Below the pieces are notes generated by a model. That model was not told where the DNA came from. It was given only the letters and a program-made list of their open reading frames with translations, and did no database searches. DNA of 64,000 nucleotides from the NCBI GenBank assembly GCA_030770535.1, contig JASVEC010000009.1:1364001-1428000 (forward strand). Reading direction: 5' to 3'. Below are positions 12,163 through 23,679 of the stretch, in pieces. Positions within the stretch are counted from its first letter, which is position 1; every line of letters starts with the position of its first letter. Position numbers and translations under genes: made by a program. The stretch comes from Batkoa obscura (taxonomy: Eukaryota > Entomophthoromycota > Entomophthoromycetes > Entomophthorales > Batkoaceae).

Positions 12163-13068
12163 ATGGTACAATCGTTTAATTTTGAAGCTATTAAGAATGT
12201 GTTTTATTTATTTAAACCAAGTTATTTTAAACCTAAATTAATTGTTGAAAGTAATAAATAAACTTAAATTAATATGAAATTAATATATTTATAAATTTTA
12301 GATTTCACTGAAATCAATTTCCATTCCTTGAAACAACAAGGTATTAAGAGGTTGGTATTTGATAAAGATAATTGCATTACAGAGCCTTATTGTGATGATA
12401 TTTACTCGAAATATACAGTATGGACTATTTATTCTATTGTACAATATGAATAACAGTTTATTTTAAAAAAATAGGAACATTGGAAAGGGTGTTTAAATAC
12501 ATTCGGTAAAGACAATGTATTTATATTATCAAATAATATTGGTACACAATCAGAAGATAAGGAGTTTAAAAAGGTAATATTAGTTGATGGAGTTAATGAA
12601 TTGTTTAATTGTTGTTATGTTCTGCTCAGGCTGATAAGCTTAGTTTGGTTTATGGTAAGTTGATTTCATTTCCGTTTTGTTTTCATTCATTCGTTTCATT
12701 TTCTTTTAGATGTAAAAGTATTAAAGCATATCAAAAAAGTAAATACAACAATGCTAAACAACTATAATAATACCCAATAATAATGTAATTCTATTATAGA
12801 AACCCAACTTGGATGACTTAACATATAGTGAAATTGTACAAAATCATGAACCAAAAGAAATCTGTATGATAGGAGATAGATTATTTACAGACATTTTATT
12901 AGCGAATAAGTATCAATTTTATTCCGTATTAACTAAAGCATTTTCTTTAGATAAGGATAATAAATGGGCTAAAGCTGTAAGTTTTGTTATATTTATTGAA
13001 TTATGCTACATTTATGTTGTTGGTTGTTTTTTTAGATAAGATCTCTGGAATATAAATATTTTTTGTAA
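12163..13068 (+). CDS. GEP4: Mitochondrial phosphatidylglycerophosphatase, HAD IIIA family
   Basis: Seven exons (12163-12250, 12302-12417, 12475-12573, 12630-12654, 12710-12738, 12800-12976, 13036-13068) give 188 residues. HAD motif I is RLVFDKDNCITEPY (the DxDxxxT/S pattern with both Asp). Motif II lies in FILSNNIGT. The Lys motif is KKPNL and motif III is ICMIGDRLFTDILLANK. This exact set is that of Gep4, which dephosphorylates phosphatidylglycerophosphate to phosphatidylglycerol on the matrix side of the inner mitochondrial membrane, on the way to cardiolipin. Exons 4 and 5 are only 25 and 29 nt. It starts about 100 bp after Med19 stops, on the same strand. Confidence 0.92.
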
Positions 13069-13253
13069 AATAAATCATATGAATAAAGTATAGATACATT
13101 TTTATTATTTTATTTATTTATTTAATAAGATTATAAAAATAAAAAGAGAAAAGATATAAAGAATGAGGAAAAGAGAAACTATACTGAAATGATTTGACAG
13201 CAGTGACATTAAAGGAGTATAAAAATAACAACAATCCATAAGCTACAACGCAT

Positions 13254-14354
13254 TTAATCATCCCCTAAATTTAAAGTACGAATAGGGGATTGATTTAAAT
13301 AAGTAATTTTTTTACTTTTTTTGATATGTTCACTTAAGCCATGATTAAAATTACGATAGCAAACATATGTTTGATAAGCTGTTAACAATAATAATAATAA
13401 TGTTATCACAGCAAATACAGTTAATCCATTCCTTGTGTTATCATATTTACTTTGATATGGGTAATAAATGCGTACTAATTTATAACAGAAATAAATGGCT
13501 GAGAGCATTAGACCTAAAAAAATGAATTGTTAGTTTTATTGTTTACTGTTTATTAATGTTTACCGAATATAAATGAAGCAATCAACATTTTGTTTTCATA
13601 ACGAATACCATAGATAGCCAATACTAAAATCAACAGAATAACTGGAAAGGCTAAAATATTTAACCAAAACTCATAATCTGTAGCAGATAGAATAAGAACC
13701 AAAAATTGTAATGAAAAACCCATAAAAAAGAAGAAGGCTACCTTTAATAATAACATTAAAATATGATACTGTAAAAACATATTTTTCATTTCTGTATGTG
13801 CTCCTATTTTTTTATAAATTTCCCAACCATATTCTTTATATAATTTAAATGTTAAATAACAATAAATTGGTGATATCAATCCTAATATGATACAAACACT
13901 AAGTAACAAGGGACGAATGGCACTGAAATCGAAAGTAATATCACTAATAGTATTATTATCTGTAAAATTTAAACATTGATTATTATTAGCATTAGATAAT
14001 TGAGTAAGCTGTATGATAGAGTAACCAAAACATCCAATGTTGAAGATACATAATCCAATTAACTGAATGGTATTCTTATTTTTGATAGCATCAAAAGCTA
14101 AAATTAACTGAAATATTCTTGAGAATATGAAGATGGAGATATATACATTGATAATCCGACAAAAGAAATTGCTTTGATTTAATGTCATTAATTCAATAAA
14201 TACTATGATGATAGACTCTAATATCGCTAATATTATTAAACTCCAAGAATATATTGAATACCCTTTGTATCGCCAGTCCTATTTAATTTAATTTTTAGTG
14301 AGATTATTAGTATATTGTACTGTTTTTGCTTACTTTGTTAATCCACCTCATCAT
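13254..14354 (-). CDS. UPF0658 Golgi-type multipass membrane protein
   Basis: Three exons (14354-14334, 14278-13564, 13513-13254) give 331 residues. A tiny first exon encodes MMRWINK and joins to DWRYKGYSIYSWS. About seven hydrophobic segments follow. The block around WEIYKKIGAHTEMKNMFL, then KVAFFFFMGFSLQFLVLIL and YKLVRIYYPYQSK, is the conserved core of the fungal UPF0658 family, assigned to the Golgi in fission yeast. Molecular function is unknown. It converges with GEP4 (stops 185 bp apart). A second in-frame ATG three bases downstream of the first is an equally possible start. Confidence 0.85.
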
Positions 14355-15060
14355 TTTGGTATTATTAAATTATAAAAATATTGGACTACTAATTAATTAT
14401 ACTTATAAGAGAAATTTTAATAAAATTCAATAATAGTTTCAAAAAAAAGAGAAAATAATGATTAATTTATCCGCTTGAATTTATTTTTAAGTTAGAAGAA
14501 GAAAAATAAAAACAAAATTTTTAAGTTAAAATTTCAATAAATTTTATTGGTTGATTAATACCCCTTTTGGTTACTGTTTATTATTTTTGAAGTTTAATCT
14601 GTTTAATTTAAATTCATTTGGTTCGAAACGCAAGGTAATTTATATTTAAACTTTCTATTCTCTTACCTTTATCATTTTAATTAAGCTCTTTACTTTAACT
14701 ATAATAGTTAGCATTTAAGCTATAAATGAAATATTATGGTAGAAGTGTTACTGTTTTTTTCAAATAAGCAATTAATTCACATCCCTATATAACCTAGCTT
14801 ATTGTCCTCTTATAACACAATGCTCAGCTTTAGCCCTTAATTAAAAACATTGTTATTTACTGATATATAATTTTCACAAGAATTAGTTAATTTTAAAATA
14901 ATTTAATATCAATAAATTGTTCTTAATTTTATACTAACAAACTTTATAAATAAAAATTTTCAATAAAAAACTATTTGTTACAAGTGATCAAAGCATAAGC
15001 TGAATAAATCGAGCAATATCGTAAAGTAATACCTTAAAGGGATTCACAATTATTTAGCCT
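14355..15060. other. AT-rich spacer, no gene recognised
   Basis: No frame with recognisable similarity, no tRNA and no MITE. It presumably contains the UPF0658 promoter. Confidence 0.4.
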
Positions 15061-15061
15061 A

Positions 15062-15330
15062 GTTCAACAACAAGCAACTTTATTGAATGTAGTACTTGGA
15101 ATTCCGGTTTTAAAAGAAAGGTTTGATTCTATCTATAACTCACCTAATCGTCCCTTGAATGATAAACTGCTTATCAAAATATTGGAAGATTTAGATATAC
15201 TAGGATTCAGTTTAAGTTTAGTACGAGATGAGAGAATTGGCAAAACTAATAAAAAGAACAAAGTACAGAGACTAAAACAATAAAACAACAACCAAAGATA
15301 CCTAAATCTAAATCTAAGGAAGCTAAATAA
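15062..15330 (+). pseudogene. Unidentified short coding relic with basic tail
   Basis: After an acceptor-like TTATTTAG, a frame reads LVQQQATLLNVVLGIPVLKE and continues through RFDSIYNSPNRPLNDKLLIK to VRDERIGKTNKKNK. It then stops. A shift of one frame near 15,262 would continue as TETKTIKQQPKIPKSKSKE and stop at about 15,330. No upstream ATG exon was found. It may be the 3' part of a decayed gene or a real last exon whose first exon I cannot place. I do not recognise the family. Confidence 0.3.
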
Positions 15331-15636
15331 ATGTGGCATGGGGTGTACCATATAGTTAAGATATACATGAAATAAAATTAATTGTTTTGATCGTTATACA
15401 AAACTGAAGTCTTAAAATTAATGTCTCTGTAATAAATTGATTTCGAACAAAATCATAAAATCATAAAATCAATTTATTTTAAATATATATTTATTATTAC
15501 TTTATTTTATGTGTATAGTAGTATTTTTCAATGTACAATTTTTTAATTATTTTACCTATATAGTTTATTTGCTTATTAGAGCTAGAAATAAAAGACTATA
15601 AATTATTATAAATTTATTAAAATTATTTTATTTTAA

Positions 15637-16710
15637 TTAACATACACCACCTAATCTAATACCCCAAATATACAAGTGATCATTCACTGAAGGAGCATAC
15701 CATTTTGAAGCAGAACAATTAGGATCTTCTAAATAGTAATCGTCACAATAGACATCCTTATTACCATTTACCCAGATCTCATGATGATGGTGATAATAAT
15801 TAGATATCAGTTTAATTTGTGGAGGTAAATGAGGCACAATATCGTTATTATTAACAGCTCGAGTTAATGTGAATCTTTGTTGATTTAAATAACGTGCGAA
15901 TTCTTTATCCCCAACCCTTGGTTCGCCATAAGTAAACACTTCTAATTTATTATCATTTAAGCCTAGTCTTTGTCTTAACATCAAAGAACTCAATACGCTT
16001 ATTGCTCCACCTAAACTATGTCCAACAACAGCTAACTTGTAATCTTTGTTTTTAATCAATAAACTTCTTAAGTCATTAATATACATGGGTAATAGCCTAT
16101 CACTACATTGCTTAAACCCACGATGTACTTTATATTCTTTCTTATCGAATATAATTGGATCTTTAAAAAATTTAGCATCTTGTATAAAATTTCTTAATGT
16201 TGAAGTTCCACGGAAGCCTAAAATAATGGCTTTTTTATTTTTATCGATTCCTAGATAAGCTTTGGTTTGCGTTGATTTGTCAAAATAAGTCCCTACATGC
16301 TGAACTGGGACTTCTTTACAATGAGAGCAGGACCATGCCTTTAAATTTCCATCATTACAATAAGCAGCTCCAGCCAATCTAGCATAATATTTACTTGTTT
16401 GAACATCACTTACTTTCAGCTGGGTTGGCATTTCAAACGCACGCGAATCAGACATCTCTTGTGGCTCAAATTTGGTGTTATTTTTTAAATAGTTTAAATT
16501 TTCTATTAAATCTTTAAAGTAGTCGTCTACGACTGGTTTCTTATTTGTATTGACATTCAAGCTGGCTCTACTGTCATTTGATGGTAATACCTTACCACTA
16601 TTGACGGTAGTAGCAATGTTACAACGATTTACAGTTGCTTGGTATTGCTGAACCAATGATACACCATAAAAGAAAGCAATAAAGGCCGCGTTATTGTAGC
16701 TTAAAAGCAT
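15637..16710 (-). CDS. Secreted class-3 (Rhizomucor-type) triacylglycerol lipase
   Basis: Single-exon gene of 357 residues. The N-terminus (about residues 5-20) is hydrophobic and fits a signal peptide, followed by a ~80-residue propeptide-like region. The alpha/beta-hydrolase core is clear: ILGFRGTSTLRNFIQD (oxyanion/lid region) and the nucleophile elbow VVGHSLGGA with Ser232. Then come VFTYGEPRVGD, NNNDIVPHLPP with Asp290 and VNDHLYIWG with His345, completing the Ser-Asp-His triad. A run of four His precedes EIWV at about residue 307. Cys residues near 118-131 and at 322, 332 and 357 suggest disulfides. Family role: extracellular hydrolysis of triacylglycerols. No introns, unlike the housekeeping genes to the left. 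Confidence 0.92.
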   Translation of the reverse strand: MLLSYNNAAFIAFFYGVSLVQQYQATVNRCNIATTVNSGKVLPSNDSRASLNVNTNKKPVVDDYFKDLIENLNYLKNNTKFEPQEMSDSRAFEMPTQLKVSDVQTSKYYARLAGAAYCNDGNLKAWSCSHCKEVPVQHVGTYFDKSTQTKAYLGIDKNKKAIILGFRGTSTLRNFIQDAKFFKDPIIFDKKEYKVHRGFKQCSDRLLPMYINDLRSLLIKNKDYKLAVVGHSLGGAISVLSSLMLRQRLGLNDNKLEVFTYGEPRVGDKEFARYLNQQRFTLTRAVNNNDIVPHLPPQIKLISNYYHHHHEIWVNGNKDVYCDDYYLEDPNCSASKWYAPSVNDHLYIWGIRLGGVC

Positions 16711-17450
16711 TTTTTATATTATAAATTAATTAAGTTAATATTAAAGGGTGTTTAATATAATGCCACATTTTACAAGGTTTTTATACTTTTCAATGAGTAA
16801 GCATTTGTGATAGTTACAATATAATTTTATATTTATATGATCAGATTACTTAATAGAAATAGGCTTAAAGAATAGTCAAATTGTTTATTATAGACACATC
16901 CAATAAGAATACACTTACCGCTCTTATTTTATTAAAATGTTCTTTATTTTAATTAAAATATATTCTATAGCTTCATCTTTCTTATAATATATTCCTACAT
17001 CTTAATCTTTAAATGTAGCTACTTAATTTGTTAATTGAAAACTACACTAATTTGAAGACGAAATGGAATATTTTCATCATGGGAAAAAAAATGGAATTCT
17101 TTATTTTTTATTAGAGAATACTCGGAAGTAGCGTGGTTTATTAATACCTTAAGCTAAATTGGTGATGTGGAAATCAACTATTATCCTTCTTTTTATTAGG
17201 AAGAAATAGATTCACTTATCACTATTTCGATCGCTACTTTTTATCCACATTCTCCATGTTTGTTTTTTTCTTCACCTTCCGGTTTATTTCAACTTTTAAA
17301 AATCGAATTTGCTATTTATGGCAACTGTTTATATACTAATCAACAATATAATACTTATTAATATTAACTAATTATAAATATTATGTACGATTTGAAATAA
17401 CAATCCATATTAAATATCAAAAAAGCCTTTGGAAAGTTAAAATAACACTA
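16711..17450. other. Spacer upstream of lipase, no gene recognised
   Basis: AT-rich, with pyrimidine-rich patches around 17,180-17,290. It probably includes the lipase promoter; nothing else supported. Confidence 0.4.
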
Positions 17451-17453
17451 AAT

Positions 17454-17553
17454 TTGGGGATGTATTTTTTGTTTAAGAATTTCACTAACAATCTTTCCGC
17501 TCAAGTAGCGCTTAGAAATGGAAAAAATGATGAAACCAAAAAACATCCTCATT
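17454..17553. mobile_element. MITE copy 1 (~100 bp)
   Basis: Carries the family core: GGGGATGTATTTTTTGTTTA at one end, a central CCGCTCAAGTAGCG palindrome, and ACATCCTCAT at the other end. The terminal TAs are decayed. Non-coding; a short open frame across it is chance. Confidence 0.85.
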
Positions 17554-17734
17554 TGATCTTAGCTTACAATAACTTAATAAAATGTTATAAAATAAACAAA
17601 AATGCTACGATTTTAGTATTTCGTAAGCTCTTAAGTAGTCTAAGATTTATACACTGTAGTTTAAATTTTAACTTAAATAAACTATAAGAATGTATATTAA
17701 AAAAAGGTTACTTTATAACATTATTAGAACATTA

Positions 17735-17836
17735 TTTGGGGATGTATTTGTATTTAAGGATTTTGCTAACAATTTTTCCATTAAAATAGCGCTTAAAAGA
17801 TGGAAAAAGTGATGAAGCCTAAAAAAATACCCTCAT
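17735..17836. mobile_element. MITE copy 2, same orientation, degenerate
   Basis: Same element as copy 1, about 180 bp further on in the same direction. Ends GGGGATGTATTTGTATTTAA and TACCCTCATT; the central palindrome is changed. Confidence 0.8.
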
Positions 17837-18062
17837 TTGTTATTTATAAATATCTAAAATGTATCATACATAAATCCTTTTAACCCTAATGATAAGTTTA
17901 AGTTTCAATTTATTGATTAATACCATAAATTATTAAAAAAACACATTTAATAAAACAAAGTTATAAAAACATTGTAAAAACACTAATAATAATAATACAA
18001 ATAGATGGTATATGCAAAAAAAATAAAGTTATAAAATATAATTTTTTAGCTTTTAATACAAC

Positions 18063-18168
18063 TAATGAGGGTGTTTTTTTTAGTTTCATTACTTTTTACA
18101 TTTTTTAAGCACTATTTTAATGGAAAAACTGCTAATAAAATTCTTAAACAAAAAAATACAGCTCCTAA
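18063..18168. mobile_element. MITE copy 3, inverted, degenerate
   Basis: Opposite orientation to copies 1 and 2: AATGAGGGTGTTTTTTTTAG at the left and AAAAAATACAGCTCCTAA at the right. Three copies thus lie within 720 bp. Confidence 0.8.
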
Positions 18169-18639
18169 TCTTAAAAAAATAACTATTATAAGATCCTATT
18201 TATGACTCTTTCTTTTTAATAATATATGTTAATTTGTTATTATTGAATCTTAGCATTTATAACAGAAAAAGGAGCAATAAGTGTGAATCAATCACCCTTT
18301 ATTATGAAGCTTATGTATATTCTAAAAATGGTAGTGTCTTATATAATAAATATAAATATACTTTATATCAAAACTATTACGTAATAGCTTTTAACAATAT
18401 CAGTTGTAATTTTATAAACTAAATAATTATAGTTTAACTTAGTTTAATTCTATTCAAGTTAACGGTTTAAATTGATTTACTCATTAAAAAAGCAATATAC
18501 TGTTGAATATTGTAGACTTTAGAAAGTTTAAAAGTATTACGTTCATAAACAGTTATTGACTGTATAATAATTAACCACATAAGAAAGATAAAAAATTAAA
18601 TGGCGCCAACAACATTCAATAGGAATATCCATTTTAATC

Positions 18640-19060
18640 AAGCATCCCAAACACCTATTATGATTCTATACTGTATGTGATATATCTATACTGTTCTTAT
18701 TCTCAATACAAACATTGGGCAAATATTTAATTTTAGGAATAAATAGAATATTTTTTTTAAATGCATAAATCAATAAATTTTTATTTGCTTCCCTTTTTTC
18801 TTATTTTAATCATTCTATATAATACTATCGTTACTGTGTTATCTTTATAGCTGATTAAATCAATTTCAATTATATTAGTGAATAAGGTTATTGATGTAGT
18901 GATTTTATGATCCGTTTTATTGAATAATGCCTTTTTACATTTATTAAGAGTAGTCGAGTTAACCGCTACATTACCATAAATGTATACTACTTATTTGCTA
19001 GTGTACCTTATTAGTCTACATAACCCTTTGGAACATTGGGAAAAGTTTGAAAGATCATTA
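18640..19060 (-). pseudogene. F-box-like gene relic, copy 1 (5' end missing)
   Basis: The reverse strand reads in pieces FKGLCRLIRYTSK, VVYIYGNVAVNSTTLNKCKK, ALFNKTDHKITTSI and NVCIENKNSIDIS. These match, piece by piece, the relic at 33,526-34,210 (RLVKYTNKEVVHI, IINKYKR, TDHEIISLVE, NICIENKSGLDLE). Several stops and frameshifts break it, and the F-box segment itself is missing. It lies ~700 bp on the 3' side of crystallin-like copy A, the same arrangement as in copies C, D and E. Confidence 0.55.
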
Positions 19061-19777
19061 AGGTCCGAGGTATATTTAATAGCGTTTGTTATTTCAGTTG
19101 ACATTGTATAAAATGAGCATTCTGATTGAAGGTTTGTAGCTTGTTGATTATTTATTGGTAAAATGTTTTTATATTTCCTAAATTAAAATATAAAGTTACA
19201 AAGAAATAGCTTTTTAAATTTATAGCCTTTATGTGCTTTTGAGTGAATCGTATGATTTTTTATTAACAAAATTGACCACTTCATTATCATTTCATGTAAC
19301 AATAGGTAATATAAAAAAGCTGCCCATTAAATTTAAAAAGATAATGTATTAGTGTTTTGATATTTTTATAATTTTCTTTAAAATAATACCAACAATAAAA
19401 AAATCAAATAGTAGCATTAACATAAATATTTATATCATAATGAATCTTATTTAATTAAAAGTGCTCTATAAATTGATTAATAACATCAATACTATCTGAT
19501 TAAATATTATCTTTTTTGTTTGTCTTTCATTTTTGATTCAAGATACATTATTGATTTATTTCTTAAAGACATACCATCTCAAAAGAATCATATCAAAGAA
19601 ACTAATAATAAAGTTATTTATAATTAACATATATATAAATAATGATACTTTTTTAATTATTCATTTTATTTGAGTGATGATAAAATGTAAATTTTATAGT
19701 ATTATTTTTTTAAATTTTTTAGAATTTTTTACTTAAACATAACCTTCCTATTTTTTTCATATATTAAAGCTGAACCC

Positions 19778-20203
19778 TTAAAGCGAAACTTTGCCGTCAA
19801 CCCTGCCCACTTTTATAGTATTATTACCAGGGGTAAATTTAATCATAGAAACATTATGATTAGCTAAATTTCCTACTATACTTTTCAACTCATTACTCGC
19901 ATTTGATAAACTAACAATCATTACTGAACTCATAACGTCATTAGCTTTATTCACAACGTCTCCAGCAGCTTTATTTAGATACCAAGCATCTCCACTGCAG
20001 TCTGCATCAGTATATATATAAACCTTTTCCCAGGTCATAACTTCATCCCATGCAGTCATTTTGTCATTAAACCAAGCAGGTACATTAGTGCATCCTGGAT
20101 TAAACACGTTCCAAGACCAACCAGATCTACCCCCATCTTGATAAAATCAAACAGATTCAACAGCAGTAACAAGCGCAACTAAAAGATAAAGGTAAAGCAT
20201 TTT
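19778..20203 (-). pseudogene. Beta/gamma-crystallin-like secreted protein, copy A (one nonsense codon)
   Basis: From an ATG at 20203 the frame gives MLYLYLLVALVTAVESV (signal peptide). An in-frame TGA then stands where paralogues have Cys or another residue, followed by FYQDGGRSGWSWN and NVPAWFNDKMTAW (first Greek-key motif). The second motif is YTDADCSGDAWYL ... NDVMSSV. The C-tail keeps NHNVS. Motif Y/F-x-D-x(5)-G and the calcium-type N/D-D-x-x-T/S-S are those of beta/gamma-crystallin domains. Apart from the TGA the reading frame is whole to its stop at 19,778. Its promoter block (20,341-20,388) is cut off by a MITE at 20,239-20,343. Confidence 0.75.
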
Positions 20204-20238
20204 TTTGTTGCCATTATTTTACACAAATGTAAACTATA

Positions 20239-20343
20239 TATGAGGATGTTTTTTTTGGTTTCATTATTTTTTCCATTTTTTAAGCGCTATTTGAGCGGAA
20301 AGATTATTAGTAAATTTCTTAAACAAAAAAATACATCCCCATA
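20239..20343. mobile_element. MITE copy 4 (well preserved), in promoter of crystallin copy A
   Basis: TATGAGGATGTTTTTTTTGG at the left and AAAAAAATACATCCCCATA at the right are imperfect terminal inverted repeats ending at TA. The centre is GCGCTATTTGAGCGG. It sits inside the TATATA of the crystallin-A promoter, separating it from the start codon. Confidence 0.92.
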
Positions 20344-20388
20344 TACTTTTCTATTGAGTAGAGTTTAAAGAATAATAAGCCACCAAAA
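20341..20388 (-). promoter_or_regulatory. Conserved crystallin-family promoter block (copy A)
   Basis: Reverse strand: GGTGGCTTATTATTCTTTAA, then a TACT and AAAAGTATAT. The same block precedes copies B, D, E, F and G. The AGTATATA element is a plausible TATA box. Function is inferred from conservation only. Confidence 0.6.
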
Positions 20389-20942
20389 GATAGTAAAACT
20401 TAAATTGAATCATTATATTTGGCTAACATTACATTAGAGCTATAAGTATCTTCTATTATGAACAATTTCAATAAAACTATATTTTAGTTGAAGTGCACTA
20501 TATTTAAACATTATGCAGTTGACAAGGTGTATATTTTATAGGATATAAAGTATACAAAGAAGTAATAAGAATAAAACTATGTTTTGTGAACTCCAAATAC
20601 ATTACTAAAACTTGTTATTTTGGTTTGAAATTCCATCAGCTGTTTAAAATGTTTAAAAGTTTTAATTTAATCCTTAATTTTAATATTTCAAAAAGTGGCA
20701 ATTCAAGATATTTTGTTAAACTCAATGTGTTTAAAATAATAACTTTATTATTACTATTTTTTTATTTGGTTTTAAAAATAAAGCTTTTAAATCAGCTAAT
20801 ACGATTTATATTTTGTATTATATGACATTAGCTATATGAATAATTTAAAAAATTACAAAAATATTTTTAAAAGAATCCAGATTACATTATGGACAATATT
20901 TAATTTAAGATAAAAATAGACTCGATACTAGAACCTTTATAT

Positions 20943-21015
20943 GTTTCCGTCCAGATTCGAACTGGAGACCTTCTGTGTGTTAGACAGATGTGATAACCAA
21001 CTACACCACGGAAAC
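20943..21015 (-). tRNA. tRNA-Val(AAC)
   Basis: Reverse strand folds with acceptor GTTTCCG/CGGAAAC, anticodon stem TCTGT/ACAGA with loop CTAACAC (anticodon AAC), and T-loop TTCGAAT between CCAG/CTGG. No intron. Confidence 0.97.
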
Positions 21016-21372
21016 TCGATCTTCTCCTTAATTTAAATCTAAATATAATATTTATTCTTTGTATTTTACATTAATATTTGACTTTGAAAATCACCAGCTT
21101 TTTTGATGAGTAAAAATTGTTACATTTGTTAAATAAAATTTGATGAAAATGGTCATTTTAATTTTATCTGATTGTCTTGAATAACTAATAATCGAAGAAG
21201 CATGCTAACATTTCGAGACACCTTCAATGAAAATGATTACAATAAAACTTAACATCAAGAAGTTAATGTATAAAATTTGGACTTAATAATACCGTTGTAA
21301 TAAATACTAACAAAGTATACCTCTTTTACAAAAATAAAGAAATAATTGATATTAAAGCTAGAAAAAGTTCAT

Positions 21373-21475
21373 TTAGAGATGTTTTTTTTGATTTCATCAC
21401 TTTTTCCATTTTTTTAAGCGTTATTTGAACGGAAAGATTTTAGTAAATTTCTTAAACACAAAATACATCCCCATA
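21373..21475. mobile_element. MITE copy 5
   Basis: Left end TTTAGAGATGTTTTTTTTGA, right end CACAAAATACATCCCCATA, centre GCGTTATTTGAACGGAAAG. Same orientation as copy 4. Confidence 0.88.
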
Positions 21476-21839
21476 TGTTCCTATGAATATAGGAAATAAT
21501 TCAATCATCATAATTGGTGCAAAAAGTATTTAGTAAATTAATTTCAAAATTATTTCATCAGTAAGCCTTGTCTAGCAATATTAGGAATATAGATTTGAGC
21601 ATTTATAAAAATAATAGAGTTACCCTACTATCATATTGAATGATACGAATAGAGAGACAAAAAAATTTATCCAAAAACATATTCCTCTATAATAAAGCAT
21701 TTACTAAATGGGTATATTGAAAATAAAGTTGATATAAACTTAGGAAAACAATGTGAACTTATATAGCTACAGAATGTTTAGTTCAACTTGGTTCACCTAG
21801 ATCTTGAGTCTACAAGTTCTATTGCATAATTTTTGTAGA

Positions 21840-22340
21840 GCTTATTATTAAATGCATTATGTTCCAAACAATTATTCATAATGGCAATATTATAAAGTTG
21901 GCCATTGCCTCTTATTCTGAAGTGAAATTTTTTGCTCTGTTATTAAATAAAACGAACTATTACTGAATTTTTTATTCTTTAAATGTAATGTAGCAATAGC
22001 TAAAGACATATTTACGCATTTATAAGCTGTAACAATGTATAAATTATATACCAATAACTTCAATGTAAATCAACCTGCTTTATGTAAAAACCTAAATTTA
22101 TCGAAGGATTCTTTACATGTCGTCACATTATGATATTTGTAAAAAAAAGCGATAAAATCAAAAGCTGGGTTTCCATTGAAATAATAATCTTCAAATAACA
22201 ACACTCTTATTTTAGCAAAATATACTAAATTGATAAAAAGTTACTTCAATTATTTTCATAAAACCTGTGATGCTTTTGCAAGCATATTATACATAAGTAT
22301 ATTCTTGGAAATCTTCTACTCATTAATCCAGCCAACGTTG
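21840..22340 (-). pseudogene. Unidentified gene relic, copy 1
   Basis: The reverse strand holds short frames such as LLFEDYYFNGNPAFDFIA, FFYKYHNVTTCKESFDKF, then LYIVTAYKCVNMSLAIATL. A similar arrangement (AFNFIALLYNYSNVAFDF) recurs on the reverse strand at 34,280-34,720. Repetition suggests a decayed gene family. I do not recognise it; several frames and stops are involved. Confidence 0.3.
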
Positions 22341-22750
22341 AGTCGTATAAGTTCAGGCTGATATTATTTGAATACAAAGGCATCGTTTTCATTATAAAAT
22401 AAAACAGCAATAGTTTATTAGTAATTTAAATCTATTGAAGCTTTGATACAAAATTTCATAGTAATAAACAGGGCATAATAGTAAAAGGTTTTTAAACAGA
22501 TGTTAAAACTTTAGATTATGATATCAATTATAAATAATATATTTGAAGTTCACGAAGTCTTATACTAAGGTTCAATACTAGCTTTTTTATTTCATCATCG
22601 AAGATATATTTTTTTGTTTTTGCTATGTTAAATATAGAGTATTCTACTTGAACGAGCAGATTTTACTGAGCCTCTTCACAATAGTATGTATTTATAGTTT
22701 AAATACACCATTAATCGAACATTAGAACTTTATTATAACACTTGTTTATT

Positions 22751-22802
22751 TTTGATGGCTTATTATTCTTTAAAACCATACTTAATGAAAAAGTATATAT
22801 AG
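22751..22802 (+). promoter_or_regulatory. Conserved crystallin-family promoter block (copy B)
   Basis: TTTGATGGCTTATTATTCTT continues into TAAAACCATACT and AAAAGTATATATAG. It matches the block of copies A, D, E, F and G almost base for base, although gene B is broken. Confidence 0.6.
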
Positions 22803-22839
22803 ATTGAGTTTCTATGAAAGCAGTGCTAATAAGAAATAA

Positions 22840-23272
22840 AGCATTATTTCTATTTTTTAGCTGTGCTTATTCCTAATGTTAAATCTGTTTACTTTTATAA
22901 ACATGCTGATCAAAGCGGTATGAGCTGGTGTACTGGAATCCATCGCGAAGTATGCCAAAATGTGCCTGATTGATCCAATGACAAGATGGTTTTGTGGGGT
23001 GATGGATATAATTTCCTTTTCTTTTATGAGATATATTCTGATGAAAGTTGTACAGGAAAAAGTTGGATTTTACCTATAAACAAGGAAAATACTCCGAATG
23101 AAGTCAACAATATCATGAATTCAATATCATTTATTTGAACAGTTCCTTTTAAAAATAATCAATTGAAACATATGGAGAGTAATTTAGTTAGTCATAATGC
23201 TACTATCGCAAAAAATGCTTCTGAGAGTGTTGGTGTAAAAGCGGATAAGGTTCAGGATAATATCCTACTTTA
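22840..23272 (+). pseudogene. Beta/gamma-crystallin-like secreted protein, copy B (broken)
   Basis: Frame KHYFYFLAVLIPNVKSVYFY (signal-peptide region), then KHADQSGMSWC and NVPD-stop-SNDKM, where TGA replaces the conserved Trp. The second motif is IYSDESCTGKSWIL ... NNIMNSI. Another TGA follows before the tail SHNATIAKN ... DNILL. The position of the start codon in paralogues reads ATA-AAG here, so no in-frame ATG remains. Two in-frame TGAs plus the lost start make it a pseudogene. Confidence 0.75.
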
Positions 23273-23679
23273 AACAATAAGTGGCTATTAACTTTATCAA
23301 ACATTATACATGCTTTATTGTAATATGATAAAAAAGCAGAAAATAAATTTTAAATTTTAAATAGCTTGTATCGAAACTATTACTTCATAGTTCATGTTTT
23401 TCAATACTATAAATCCATAAAGTTACAATTTAACTTATATATATATGTTTGCGAAAATTAAATTTATAAATTTTTCAGCTCATTTAATGATAGAAATAAC
23501 AATTGAAGTTTTATAGAAGCATAGTTCACCAAACTATTTTTACCATTAAAAGCAGCTGTTTGTCATTTAGCAATTATTTCTAAAAGGTTGTTAGAAAACT
23601 AGGTCACACAAACGCACATTTGATGTCTAATTTGGTTAGTTTTAGCTAAGTATTCTAAACACATTTCATTATACATTGT

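Noticed and set aside
20150-23140. In-frame TGA codons at conserved Cys/Trp positions in crystallin copies A and B as possible recoding (Sec or TGA=Trp)
   Set aside because: TGA ends the Rab escort protein at its natural end, no SECIS-like element was noticed, the positions differ between copies, and other copies also carry TAG or TAA. Ordinary nonsense mutations explain them.
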